A stretch of 64,000 nucleotides of DNA from an uncultured Bacteroides sp. GTDB lineage: Bacteria > Bacteroidota > Bacteroidia > Bacteroidales > Bacteroidaceae. Numbering within the stretch: the stretch's first letter is position 1; every line of letters begins with the position of its first letter. The stretch covers positions 1 to 64,000 of the forward strand of contig NZ_CAUCSQ010000019.1 in the NCBI RefSeq assembly GCF_958445495.1, given 5' to 3'. The notes below the pieces were generated by a model that was given only the letters and a program-made list of their open reading frames with translations, did not search any database and was not told the DNA's origin. Positions 42,897-53,013 of the stretch are shown here, in pieces. A program made the translations under genes and the position numbers.

Positions 42897-44576
42897 TCAC
42901 CATCCTGTATTTTGAGGCAGTAGATTTCGGTTAATATACAACTCTTTCTGAGGTATGGGATACAGATTCATGCAATCTTTCCATTCTCTTCTTTCATACA
43001 GGAACTTCTCGTATGAATACGTATCGTCATCTTTCGTTATGCTCACTCCGTATATTTCCTTTTGCGTGTCTTCTCCTATCATCCATCTTCTCACATCCCA
43101 GAAACGATGGTCTTCAAATGCAAATTCAACTCTCCATTCATTCCGGAGCCTTTCTATAAACTCATCCTTATCCGTCGATGTCACATCCGGCATTCCGGCG
43201 TTTGCCCGGACTTGGTTCAATGCCTCCCGTGCGGACAATGTATATTGCGCATCTTTGTAGTCGGGATCACCGAAAGCCTCTACCATACTTTCCGCATAGG
43301 TGAGCAATGTCTCGGCATACCGGTAAATCACCCAGAAATGCAAAGCGGTGGTTTCCGCATTGGACGTGAAGTTGACTGTTTCCTGCAGATATTTCCGGAT
43401 AAAGTATCCTGTCGGACTGCCTCCGCTAGCCAAGGGCAAGTCATCTTCCCCTCCTTCATATATGGCTAATTCGCGTCCTTTAAAGGTAGCGCCGTCATAC
43501 AAGACTGTCTTAGCCAATCGGGGGTCGCGGTTCTCGTAAGGGGCAGACGGGTCGAAATCCGAATCTTCGGTAATCCAGCCGTTTTCTCCCAATGTCACGG
43601 TATATCCGTTTATCGTTTCAAAAGCATCGACCAGATTCTGCGACGGGAAAGTCGATGTTGCCGGATCGGAACGCTTGCCATTGGTAAACTGTATCGGATA
43701 GTTGTTCAACTCAAAGCTGGAAGATGTGGGGTTCATACGGAACAATACGACTTCTTTCGAACTTACATTGTTGGGCGCTCCTTCGGGGTCCAGTTGATAT
43801 TTGTTAAGATTGATAAGGCTTAAAGCCGCACCGGCAGAACGTTTCCATTTCTCCGCATCGCCAGAGGGGTTATGCAGCTTGCTGGCGGCATACAACAATG
43901 CCTTCGATTTCACAGCCAATGCAAAACCTCTCGTGACACGTCCGGTCTCCGACTGATAAGGGTCTAACGGAAGATTGGGAGCCGCCTCGTCGCATTCTTT
44001 CACGATGAATTCGATTACTTCGCCAAACGGCGTTTTCGGCAAGGAATTGGCTTCCTCCGGCGTCATTGTATAAAGCGGCACCGGTATATCCCCGTACCTG
44101 CGTGCCAACTCGAACAAATAGAATGCCCGAAGCAACCTCGCCTCATAGGGGTAATATTTTAACATTTGGCTCCAGCTCGAATAGTTGGTGTCATACTTAT
44201 ACTTCTCAATATCGAACTTCGTATAATTCTCCAGAAAATTATTGGCTGCCCTAATCCCATCGTACAGAGACAGCATGTCATCCACAGTATTGGTAGCCGA
44301 CCAGCTACCGTCATTGAAGGCTTGCACCACCGCATCGGCCTTTCCATATTCGGCGTCGTCCGAACCGCAATCACGCATGGCTCCGCTGACTGTTCCGAAA
44401 TCTTGAGGCAGATAGGTGTACACGCCGTTCATCAGGTTGTTCACCCCCGACCAACCGGAATAGATATTCTCGTCTGTATTCCTGGCGTTGGTTTCGTCAA
44501 AATCAAGAAAATCGCAGGAGGCCATCACGAATGCAGATAACGGAATCCATAAAAACGTTTTTAGTCTCATATTCAT
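42897..44576 (-). CDS. SusD/RagB-like glycan-binding lipoprotein, second pair
   Basis: 559 residues, with a lipoprotein signal (MRLKTFLWIPLSAFVMASC after the second ATG). The RagB/SusD landmarks are YPYEARLLRAFYLFELARRYGDIPVPLY, SMVEAFGDP, EALNQVRANAGMP, EFAFEDHRFWDVRRWMIG and the C-terminal YPIPQKELYINRNL. Partner of the SusC gene upstream (14 bp gap). It should hold the glycan on the cell surface for import. It belongs to the second of two tandem SusCD pairs, and the sequence differs clearly from the first SusD, so the pairs are old paralogues, not a recent duplication. Confidence 0.92.
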   Translation of the reverse strand: MNMRLKTFLWIPLSAFVMASCDFLDFDETNARNTDENIYSGWSGVNNLMNGVYTYLPQDFGTVSGAMRDCGSDDAEYGKADAVVQAFNDGSWSATNTVDDMLSLYDGIRAANNFLENYTKFDIEKYKYDTNYSSWSQMLKYYPYEARLLRAFYLFELARRYGDIPVPLYTMTPEEANSLPKTPFGEVIEFIVKECDEAAPNLPLDPYQSETGRVTRGFALAVKSKALLYAASKLHNPSGDAEKWKRSAGAALSLINLNKYQLDPEGAPNNVSSKEVVLFRMNPTSSSFELNNYPIQFTNGKRSDPATSTFPSQNLVDAFETINGYTVTLGENGWITEDSDFDPSAPYENRDPRLAKTVLYDGATFKGRELAIYEGGEDDLPLASGGSPTGYFIRKYLQETVNFTSNAETTALHFWVIYRYAETLLTYAESMVEAFGDPDYKDAQYTLSAREALNQVRANAGMPDVTSTDKDEFIERLRNEWRVEFAFEDHRFWDVRRWMIGEDTQKEIYGVSITKDDDTYSYEKFLYERREWKDCMNLYPIPQKELYINRNLLPQNTGW

Positions 44577-44590
44577 CAGTCTTAAATAGT

Positions 44591-47341
44591 TTAAAATTTA
44601 ACAGACAATCCTCCCCAATAACAACGTGTGGAAGGATAGACCACACCTATCGCTTCGGGGTCTGCAAACTCTATATTATCAGCAGAAAACAGGTTGGTTC
44701 CCTGAACGTACACAGTCATGCTCGTATTTTTCACCCATTTCTTGGGCAAGGTATAAGCGAGCCTCAAATTCCTCAACTTAAAATAAGAGGTGTCACGGTA
44801 CCAAAGAGAGCTGCCTTGTGTATTATTCAAGCTTTTCTGGGTAGACAATACCGGCATGGTGGCAATATTCCTATTTTCGTAAGTCCAGGGGATTTCCCTG
44901 TCTAAATAGGTTCTTGTCATGGTTGCATTATCTACAAGCGGCTGATAAATAGGAGAATTCATTATATTGACGGTCGTTCCGGCCGCACCCTGGAAATCAG
45001 CGTTTATCTCGAAGCCTTCATAGGCTAAGCGAATGGAAGCGCCGTAATACACAGGCGCCAGGCTTGTCCCGAACATGCTGACAATATCTTTGCTGTCGAT
45101 AACATTGTCGCCATTCTGGTCTTTGTATTTCACATCACCGGGCTTGACATCGCTGAATGTCTGCCTGGGGCTATTGTTGATATCCAACTGCGAATCGAAA
45201 AAACCGATTGCCTCAAGACCGTAAAACTGGCCGACCGCTTTCCCTGTACGATAAAGATAATCATATTCCTGATAACCTCTTTCGTCTTTTACGACTTCAC
45301 TCTGCATATAAGAATAGTTCAATTTGATGCCATACTCAAATTTTCTTATCCGGTCGTTCCAGCTTAATGAGGCGTCGATACCTTTGTATCTATTTACACC
45401 CAGATTCTTACTGCCGGTAGTTATACCGACAACATCCGAGTTCAGGGAATTCGTATTGAGCAGAATATCGCTTCTTTCTTCATGGTAGGCATCAATGGAT
45501 GCTCCTAACCGATTGCCGAAAGCTGCGAAGTCTATGCCCATCGTAACTCGTTTGGAGCGTTCGGCAGTCAAGCCGACAACAGGCAATGCGCTTTCGAAAA
45601 GCCCGGAGGCCGCTCCGGCATTGTTGCCGAAATAATAACTGCCGTCGTAAACGAAACCGCTCAACGCAAGTTCATGGCTGAGATTGCCATCCCAACCGGA
45701 CAATCCGTAGGAGGCTCTGACTTTCAGCAGGTCTACCACCGGATTATCTTTCAAGAAGGATTCGTTCGACGCAATCCATGACAACGAAACGGCGGGATAG
45801 GTATTGAAATGTTCTCCTTTAGGCAAATATCCGGAACCGGAGTAACTGACTACCGCATCGACCAGGTAACGGTTATCGTATGAATAACCGGCAAGCAGAG
45901 AGGCGGACATTCGATTCACGGAGTTATTACGCCCTTGCGCCGAATAAGACCGTTGATTATAAAGCAGGTTACCGGTCACATGGTGTAAACCGAAATTCCG
46001 TTCGTATGCAAGCTTTGCATTAAAGGTGATAGCCGTATAAATGCTCTCTCTTCCTTGGGAATAACTCAGCGTTTCCGAATTTTTCCCGTAATAGATAGGA
46101 TTCGACACCAAGGTTCCGTCTCCTAGAAAACTCCCGTTGGGGTCTACATATCTGTATTCTTGGCTGGAAGCATCTGTCATGACGCCGTTATAGTCGAACG
46201 CTACGGCCAATTCTGCCGACAGCCCTTTCGTAACGGCGTCTAATTCCTGGGTAAGCGTGAGGTCTGCGAAAAACGTCCCGAATGTTTTCCTCGTCACTCC
46301 TTTACCTTTCAACAATGCGACAGGATTGGCAAACATCGAATTGCCTCCCCATGTTCCGTCTTCTGCCTGCACGGGGAAAGCTGCCGAAGGAGTTTTATAC
46401 AGTGCATCGAATACGGTTGTGGCATCGGCTACTCCGTTGGCTTCCTGAAGCCGTGCCAACATATTCATTTTAAAATTCGTCGTCGGCGTTATTACGGCAT
46501 CGATATTGGATCTGACATTCAACCTGATATCAGTCGGAGCAATGCTATAACGCGAATCTACATCTTTTCCATTCAAAAGGCTTTCGTCATACGAATACAT
46601 GGCAGCGGTATAGTACTTGAACTTGGAGGTTCCTCCCGATATGGCGACATTGAACTGGTGGTTGACAGCGGTGTTGTCGAACACTTCCCCCCACCAGTCC
46701 ACATTCGGATACACATACGGGTAGTTTCCTGTTCTGAAAGCTTCGAGTTCCCGGTCCGAATATCTGGCAGCCAGACCGTCATTAGCCAAGGCCTGATTCA
46801 GCATTGTCCCGTATTCAAAAGAATTCAGAAACTGCGGATTCCTGAACTGGGTCGCTATACCGATTTGATAATTGGTGTTTACACGCAACTTCGATTCAGC
46901 TCCTCGTTTGGTAGTGATGAGCACAACGCCGTTGGCTCCTTCCACACCGTATAGCGCAGCAGCCACAGCGTCATTCAACACACTTACAGACTCTACTTCA
47001 TGGATGTTCAGCATCGATATATCCCGTTGGAAACCGTCGATTAAAACAAGCGGAGTGTACCCGTGCATTGACAGAGATGCATGGTTGTTGCAAGGAATAC
47101 CGTTTCCTTGCGAAACGTTGAGTCCCGCTATTTTTCCGAATAAGGCCTTTCCTAATTCAACCTCAGGTGAATAGTCGAATTCAGGACTTTCTATCCTTTT
47201 ACTTGACAATGCACTCTGGTTTGCCTTTTCAGTTATGTTATAACCTATGCTGATGTCTTTAACGGCTATCGAGTCCGCCTGTCGAGCCGCCGATGGTAAA
47301 GCACAAACCGTTATTATTGTGGCAAATAATATTTTTTTCAT
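44591..47341 (-). CDS. SusC-like TonB-dependent transporter, short form
   Basis: 916 residues with a signal peptide (MKKILFATIITVCALPSAARQ). Unlike the other SusC proteins here it lacks the N-terminal carboxypeptidase-regulatory-like domain of about 80 residues. After about 10 residues it goes to a TonB-box-like segment (VKDISIGYNITEKANQ) and the plug (LSMHGYTPLVLIDGFQRD, SVSVLNDAVAAALYGVEGANGVVLITTKRG). The barrel ends in YWGGLSVKF. It should import the oligosaccharide bound by the next SusD. The frame is intact. Confidence 0.93.
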   Translation of the reverse strand: MKKILFATIITVCALPSAARQADSIAVKDISIGYNITEKANQSALSSKRIESPEFDYSPEVELGKALFGKIAGLNVSQGNGIPCNNHASLSMHGYTPLVLIDGFQRDISMLNIHEVESVSVLNDAVAAALYGVEGANGVVLITTKRGAESKLRVNTNYQIGIATQFRNPQFLNSFEYGTMLNQALANDGLAARYSDRELEAFRTGNYPYVYPNVDWWGEVFDNTAVNHQFNVAISGGTSKFKYYTAAMYSYDESLLNGKDVDSRYSIAPTDIRLNVRSNIDAVITPTTNFKMNMLARLQEANGVADATTVFDALYKTPSAAFPVQAEDGTWGGNSMFANPVALLKGKGVTRKTFGTFFADLTLTQELDAVTKGLSAELAVAFDYNGVMTDASSQEYRYVDPNGSFLGDGTLVSNPIYYGKNSETLSYSQGRESIYTAITFNAKLAYERNFGLHHVTGNLLYNQRSYSAQGRNNSVNRMSASLLAGYSYDNRYLVDAVVSYSGSGYLPKGEHFNTYPAVSLSWIASNESFLKDNPVVDLLKVRASYGLSGWDGNLSHELALSGFVYDGSYYFGNNAGAASGLFESALPVVGLTAERSKRVTMGIDFAAFGNRLGASIDAYHEERSDILLNTNSLNSDVVGITTGSKNLGVNRYKGIDASLSWNDRIRKFEYGIKLNYSYMQSEVVKDERGYQEYDYLYRTGKAVGQFYGLEAIGFFDSQLDINNSPRQTFSDVKPGDVKYKDQNGDNVIDSKDIVSMFGTSLAPVYYGASIRLAYEGFEINADFQGAAGTTVNIMNSPIYQPLVDNATMTRTYLDREIPWTYENRNIATMPVLSTQKSLNNTQGSSLWYRDTSYFKLRNLRLAYTLPKKWVKNTSMTVYVQGTNLFSADNIEFADPEAIGVVYPSTRCYWGGLSVKF

Positions 47342-47365
47342 AATTCTCCTTTTTTATCCCCGATA

Positions 47366-49153
47366 TTACCATCCGGGATTTTGGGTCATTCCATAATTTT
47401 TATTTAACTCCGTCACAGGTATGGGGGATAGATACCATTTAGTATCCCAATTGTCGCACCAGCTTCTTTTACTCAATTCTATCTTTTTATAAGTAAAAGA
47501 GGTAGGAGCTGTCGCTTTATCGCCCCGTGAGGACAAACCATACAGTGTTTTGGTGAAATCCGCTTTCCGCCCGTGGCGGACCAAATCATACCATCTCACC
47601 TCTTCCATACCAAGTTCCAACGCTCTTTCCCGAAGGACGGCTTCTTTGAACTCATCTTTAGACATCGTTCTATTTATCGGCGACAAGCCCGCCCTATCAC
47701 GTATTTCGTCTATGATATCATACGCCTGGGCAGTCGGTCCATCGTTCACTTCATTCAACGCTTCGGCATAACTCAACATGACTTCAGACAGGCGAAGTAT
47801 CGGCCACTGCACCGGACGATTGGCACGCTGAGAGGAATTTTGCAAAACAAACTTCATAAACAAGAAACCGCTTCCGGTCACATAACTCGGATGGTTGGTG
47901 TAAATAGGGGCTTGTGTACCGTCATAATAGGTATCTCCGGGCACTGCAACCGTTTCATACAAACGCGGGTCGCGTGCCTCCACCTTTACCCCTCCTTCTT
48001 CTTTCCAGAAAGGATCTCTATCCGAACAGTTTTCCCAATCAAAATCCGAAGGGAAATCTTCGCCGTCGCTCCAAGGGAACATGTCTACATAATTCAGGGT
48101 CGGGGCGGAATAAAACCGCTGTGACAAATACAGTGAATGTATATCTTCGCCATACCCCATACGGGAAGAGACCAGGACTTCGGTTCCTCCTCTGTCATAA
48201 TAAGCAGACCGGTAGGCTTCTCTTTTATCCTGCATGGAGTTTTTATCTACAGGCTGGGTAAGCCCGTACTCCCCGTTGGCCTTCCATTCGGTGTAAAACG
48301 CTTCTCCGGCAGCTTTTGCGGCTTCCCAACGCGCCTTTTCGTAATTTCCATAGCAGGTATATGTATCGGCTGCGGGATGATACGGCTGGTCGGAATTAAA
48401 TGTCGGACTGGCGGCAAACAACAACAGGCGTAATTTCAAGCCTATCGCTCCCGCTTTGTTCATGCGTCCGTCATTGGATTCATCCCATTTCCAGGGAAGA
48501 TGGGGAATGGCCTCATCCAGCAACGCCACGATTTTGTTCACGCTTTCTTCAAAAGTAAGCCGGGGAAACTGCATGGTTTCGCTTATATCGATTTCATGGT
48601 CAATCCAGCATACTCCGCCCACATTGCGCAACATATCGATGTAACTGGCAGCTATCACGGTTTTCGCTTCGGCCGCACGTTCGTTTTTCTCGTCTTCCGT
48701 CATGTCCGGGACTTCGTTTATATGGGTTATATAAGTCCATCCGTAACGTATGGCAGTCCAATCCACTTCGTCCCCCCACCGATAGGCTTCGCTTCCTTGC
48801 ACTGCACTGCCCACATTCGCACTCAGCGCTCCGTTATAATATAGATTCCTGGCACCATTACTGTTGCTTTCGACGAATGATTGCGACAAATCGGTTATGT
48901 TTTCCAAGACGGTATTGCCCAACTTGTTTCTGGATGTTCCTTGGTTGTTCAGGAAAAGTCCGTAAGGAAGGCAACTGTAGACCTTTGCCAAAACGGTTTC
49001 CGAAGTTGTTCGCGACGAGAACATATCTTTTATGTCGGCGCCTTGTTTCTCCGGCTGCTGGTCTAACAAAGCATTTCCGAATTTCAAATCGGAACAACCC
49101 GTAATGGCCGAAACAGCTAGGGAAAGGCTTATTATTCGATATAATTTCTTCAT
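47366..49153 (-). CDS. SusD/RagB-like glycan-binding lipoprotein, first pair
   Basis: 595 residues, with a lipoprotein signal (MKKLYRIISLSLAVSAITGC). The landmarks are AEAKTVIAASYIDMLRNVGGVCWIDHEIDI, YAEALNEVNDGPTAQAYDIIDEIRDRAGLSPI, LRERALELGMEEVRWYDLVRHGR and, at the C-terminus, WYLSPIPVTELNKNYGMTQNPGW. Partner of the long SusC 10 bp upstream. It is followed 24 bp later by the second SusC gene. Confidence 0.93.
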   Translation of the reverse strand: MKKLYRIISLSLAVSAITGCSDLKFGNALLDQQPEKQGADIKDMFSSRTTSETVLAKVYSCLPYGLFLNNQGTSRNKLGNTVLENITDLSQSFVESNSNGARNLYYNGALSANVGSAVQGSEAYRWGDEVDWTAIRYGWTYITHINEVPDMTEDEKNERAAEAKTVIAASYIDMLRNVGGVCWIDHEIDISETMQFPRLTFEESVNKIVALLDEAIPHLPWKWDESNDGRMNKAGAIGLKLRLLLFAASPTFNSDQPYHPAADTYTCYGNYEKARWEAAKAAGEAFYTEWKANGEYGLTQPVDKNSMQDKREAYRSAYYDRGGTEVLVSSRMGYGEDIHSLYLSQRFYSAPTLNYVDMFPWSDGEDFPSDFDWENCSDRDPFWKEEGGVKVEARDPRLYETVAVPGDTYYDGTQAPIYTNHPSYVTGSGFLFMKFVLQNSSQRANRPVQWPILRLSEVMLSYAEALNEVNDGPTAQAYDIIDEIRDRAGLSPINRTMSKDEFKEAVLRERALELGMEEVRWYDLVRHGRKADFTKTLYGLSSRGDKATAPTSFTYKKIELSKRSWCDNWDTKWYLSPIPVTELNKNYGMTQNPGW

Positions 49154-49163
49154 AATCTATTAT

Positions 49164-52100
49164 TTAGAAGTTGACAGTTAATCCTAAATTATATAATCTC
49201 ACCATGGGATACACTCCTCCCCCGGAAGTAATCGTCTCAGGATCGAGAATATCCAGCGGCGAGAATGTAAGTAAGTTGTAACCGCTCAGAGTGAAAACAA
49301 GCGAATTGATTCCCAGCTTATTCCGCAGCTTCGAGTGTCTCAGGGTGTAGGACATGGACACGCTCTTGAGACGAAGATAGGAGGCATCCCGCAACCACAA
49401 CGTAGAGTTTTCACTGTTCCAGCTCTGTGATGCCGTAGCAGGACGAGGCAACGTCCCCGACTGATTATAAGGAGTCCAGCAATCGTCTACAAAATACTGT
49501 AGCAATCCGCGTCTTCCCGAATCGGTAAAAGGAATCCGATAGGCTTTGTCCAGCATTTTATCCACATGGGTAGCTCCTAACCATTGCATTGAGAACGCAA
49601 AATTCTTATACTCAAAACCGGCATTCAGGTCGAACATATACTCTGGCCGCGTTGAATATCCGGTTGTTTCCCGGTCACTGGAATCGACGATTCCATCTTT
49701 GTTCAGGTCTGCATACATCGCATCGCCCGGCGCTACGGTTACATAGGGCTGGGGGAATTCCGGCTTTAATTTGAGATTCCCGCTCCCGTCATCTATAAAG
49801 TCGGAGTATTGATACAACCGCTCAAAACGGTATAAGCCAGTCTGCCTTCCCGTAGAACCGCCGGTCTGGTCCATATAACTATATTCATTGGGCACTTCAT
49901 CCATATAGACGATTTTGTTTTTCGAATAAGAAATATTTCCCTTCACATGATAACTCCAGTCATCTATCTGGTCCCGCCATCCCAATGATAATTCATAACC
50001 GTGATTATCCACTTTACCGAGATTCATGTTTTGTAAAGTCATAGCAATAATCGACGGTGTGGAGTTCGGGGTAATAAGGATATCTTTACGGTGTTCCATG
50101 AAATAATCTGCCGTGACGGAAAGCCTTCCGTTCAGAAATCTCATATCGATACCATAATTCTGCTTGTCGGCCGTTTCCCACGTGATGTCATCATTGCCCA
50201 AACTTCCCATCTGATAGATAGGCGTTCCGTTGGTATTATATACTCCAAAACTGTAAGTGCCATTCTGAGACCATACCGCAGGCATATACATGAAGCGTGC
50301 GGAAGTACCGACGTCACTACCCACACGTCCCCAAGAAACACGCAACTTTAAATAATCGAATACTTTCTGACGTTCCATGAACTTTTCCGCACTTATCACC
50401 CAACCGGCAGAAAACGACGGGAATAAACCGAACCTCGTTTTTCCGGGAGCGAAGTTCTCGGAACCGTTATATCCCATATTTACATCAAGCAGATATTTAC
50501 TAAGGTAATCGTAAGTGACACGTCCCACTAATCCGACATATCCGCGCGGTATATATACATAGTCGGCCGATTTTCCCGTAGCTGTCATCGGATAATAGTC
50601 CCTGGATTGATTGTACAGTAACAATCCGGAGAGATTATGGTCACCGAATTTACGGTCATAATTGATTTTGGCTTCTATGTACCAGTTACGGTCGGCACTG
50701 TTATATTCACTGTAAGACAGGGGGATATTACTTCCTAAAGGCGTATATACGATTGTTTTGTCATAGGAAGGATCGGTGGGAAGGATGGAACTGTCTTCCA
50801 GGAATGTCTTATAACTTGCCTGCTGGTAGGCGACACCTCCCCCTGTCCTATTTTTAGTTAAATTGAAACGGTTGTCGTATGCTCCTTTTATACCTATTGA
50901 AAGTCCTTTTGTTATAAAATCTAATTTCTGAATCAACTCCAAGTCCATGTTCAGTTTCATCTTGGTTTCCTGTTTATATCCATAACCTGCAAACGGATAG
51001 AAACCGTCACGCAACGGGTCTCCTTGTAATGCTGCGGGCAACATGCTTCGATTGACAATTGTCCTGACACCATTCACAAGCCCCGGACTGGCAAATGGTT
51101 GCGACCAGGTTTGGGCATATGTCCAGGGCGATTCGCCGTTCACGCTGTTAGGCTCTTGTGTCTTCCCGACATTACCGCCGATATTGATTTTTATTGTCGT
51201 TGTTTTAGTGGGAGTAAAATCTAAGTTGGCACGATAATTATATCTTTCAAACCGATAGTTGTTATCGTAAGGAGTGTACAACCCCTGTTTGATGATACCG
51301 TTCTGATAGAGGTATCCAATCGACACGAAATATTTGACTAAATCGGTTCCGCCGGTGATATTCACGTTATTCTTGCTTTGCAGCATAAAATCGTTGAACA
51401 TATAGTCTCCCCAATCCGTACTCGGATAGAGAATCGGTTCGGAACCGGTACGGTATGCCTCCACCTGTTCTTTCGTAAAATACATTGTGGGATCTGTTAC
51501 CCCGTCAAGCTGTTGCCTCAAGTTGAAAAACCTGGCATAGTCATAACTATTGGTCTGCTGGACTAAGGCAATAGGTTGCTGCAAACTCAACGAACTGCTT
51601 ACCGATATGGAGGGCTTTTCCGTAACGCCTCGTTTTGTCGTTACAAGAATAACTCCGTTGGCACCCCTCACACCGAACACCGCAGTGGAAGAGGCATCCT
51701 TCAATACGGAAACAGACTCGATTTCGTTAGGGTCAAGAGAGTTGAAATCACGCTCGATACCATCTACCAGAATCAATGGTTTGGAGGCAGCATCCGTCAA
51801 CGAACCTCCACCGCGCACATAGATGGAAGCTTCGTCCCGTCCGGGTTGTCCGGTTGTCTGTACGCTTGTCACACCCGGCATGCTTCCCGCCAACAGGTTC
51901 GTGACACTTGCCACAGGAATTTTTGTCAACTCTTTGCTCGACATGGTAGACAATGCACCTGTCACGGTCGCTTTGTCTTTCGTTCCATAAGCAACTACTA
52001 CAACTTCGTCCAAGGCCTGCACATCTTGCTTGAGTATTATTTTCAAGAATGTCTGGTTGTTGATTGAGACTTTCCGGGTTGAATATCCGACATAGGAAAC

Positions 52101-52415
52101 CTCCAACACGGACTTAGCCGGCGCCTCTATCTGAAACTTTCCGTCGATATCCGAAATCACTCCTTGCGAGGTTCCTACGACTTTAATAGTCGCCCCGATG
52201 ATTACCTCCCCGTTCTCATCTTGGACAACACCGGTTATTTTCTTCTGGGTCTGGTCGTATCCATCCTTTCCGGCCGCAGTCTCAGAGAAACGATTGGCCG
52301 TGTTGGACGGAAGGTAACTACTTTTACTGTGTTTAGAAGCCTGCATAGAAATAGGAACCGTAGTCATAGTCACTATCCAAAGGGCTAAAATGTGAATTTT
52401 CATATAACTTCTCAT
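49164..52415 (-). CDS. SusC-like TonB-dependent outer-membrane transporter, first gene of PUL B
   Basis: 1083 residues, with a signal-like start (MKIHILALWIVTMTTVPISMQAS after a second ATG at 52403). An N-terminal extension of about 40 residues precedes the carboxypeptidase-regulatory-like domain (ITGVVQDENGEVIIGATIKVVG). The TonB-box-like VVVVAYGTKDKATVTGALSTM follows, then the plug (VRGGGSLTDAASKPLILVDGIERD, SVSVLKDASSTAVFGVRGANGVILVTTKRG) and the barrel ending RLYNLGLTVNF. First gene of the operon and divergent from the HTCS, which probably activates it in response to a PUL-derived oligosaccharide. Confidence 0.95.
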   Translation of the reverse strand: MRSYMKIHILALWIVTMTTVPISMQASKHSKSSYLPSNTANRFSETAAGKDGYDQTQKKITGVVQDENGEVIIGATIKVVGTSQGVISDIDGKFQIEAPAKSVLEVSYVGYSTRKVSINNQTFLKIILKQDVQALDEVVVVAYGTKDKATVTGALSTMSSKELTKIPVASVTNLLAGSMPGVTSVQTTGQPGRDEASIYVRGGGSLTDAASKPLILVDGIERDFNSLDPNEIESVSVLKDASSTAVFGVRGANGVILVTTKRGVTEKPSISVSSSLSLQQPIALVQQTNSYDYARFFNLRQQLDGVTDPTMYFTKEQVEAYRTGSEPILYPSTDWGDYMFNDFMLQSKNNVNITGGTDLVKYFVSIGYLYQNGIIKQGLYTPYDNNYRFERYNYRANLDFTPTKTTTIKINIGGNVGKTQEPNSVNGESPWTYAQTWSQPFASPGLVNGVRTIVNRSMLPAALQGDPLRDGFYPFAGYGYKQETKMKLNMDLELIQKLDFITKGLSIGIKGAYDNRFNLTKNRTGGGVAYQQASYKTFLEDSSILPTDPSYDKTIVYTPLGSNIPLSYSEYNSADRNWYIEAKINYDRKFGDHNLSGLLLYNQSRDYYPMTATGKSADYVYIPRGYVGLVGRVTYDYLSKYLLDVNMGYNGSENFAPGKTRFGLFPSFSAGWVISAEKFMERQKVFDYLKLRVSWGRVGSDVGTSARFMYMPAVWSQNGTYSFGVYNTNGTPIYQMGSLGNDDITWETADKQNYGIDMRFLNGRLSVTADYFMEHRKDILITPNSTPSIIAMTLQNMNLGKVDNHGYELSLGWRDQIDDWSYHVKGNISYSKNKIVYMDEVPNEYSYMDQTGGSTGRQTGLYRFERLYQYSDFIDDGSGNLKLKPEFPQPYVTVAPGDAMYADLNKDGIVDSSDRETTGYSTRPEYMFDLNAGFEYKNFAFSMQWLGATHVDKMLDKAYRIPFTDSGRRGLLQYFVDDCWTPYNQSGTLPRPATASQSWNSENSTLWLRDASYLRLKSVSMSYTLRHSKLRNKLGINSLVFTLSGYNLLTFSPLDILDPETITSGGGVYPMVRLYNLGLTVNF

Positions 52416-53013
52416 TATAAATATGTTTTCTAAATACGGGAAACATCCAATCTGGATTGGATTGAAAGGATTATGATGTATTGGCGGAACATGCCGATTG
52501 TATCGGACTATTTATACTTTCCGTAATATGACAAAAGGAAAAGACAACGATTTTTCCCGTGTGCAGTGCCGGGGGGTAATGATTTAAAGTAAACATTTAT
52601 CAGGTTTAAATTAGTGTTTTTATGATAAGGCCTTTTCATAATTCAGAGCCAAAGATGAGGATATTTCATTTTTTTTGTTTCCAGTAATATCTATTTTATG
52701 TCCATTTTTCACTAAAAGGGAATTTTTAAACATTTGATAATCACATTTGGAGGCTGTTGTCCGTTTACCAATGTATTTTCATGTTGAATCCAACGGAGTC
52801 TTGCTATGTCTTTCCCGCTTATCCAAGTGTATTGCAGGGGAAGGAAACCCGTCCGCCATTGTCCGGCTCTGTTCGGGGGAATTTTTCCCAGGGATGGGAA
52901 AAGGCCTGAAAGGAGACAAACGGTGTCTTTCGGTCGGGATATTTAACGGTTTTTTTGAATCGACGTTAATTTTTTTATTTTATATTTGTGCCATGTTAAA
53001 ACATCTGACCATT
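52416..53013. promoter_or_regulatory. Divergent control region between PUL B and the HTCS gene
   Basis: About 600 bp without a gene. TCCAATCTGGATTGGA (52446-52461), 7-bp arms around two bases, lies in the likely 5' leader of the SusC transcript. On the minus strand CATCTTTG (about 52653-52660) is one base off a -7 box. The HTCS side has TATATTTG at 52981. The HTCS binding site (HTCS proteins bind direct repeats near the SusC promoter) is not identified. Confidence 0.5.
52981..52988 (+). promoter_or_regulatory. -7 box of the HTCS gene
   Basis: TATATTTG is an exact TAnnTTTG match, 26 bp before the ATG at 53014. A TTTG at 52954-52957 is 23 bp upstream, slightly beyond the usual spacing. Confidence 0.5.

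Noticed and set aside
52747..53013. 89-residue N-terminal extension of the HTCS
   Set aside because: It precedes the -7 box at 52981 and would place the signal peptide in the middle of the chain.
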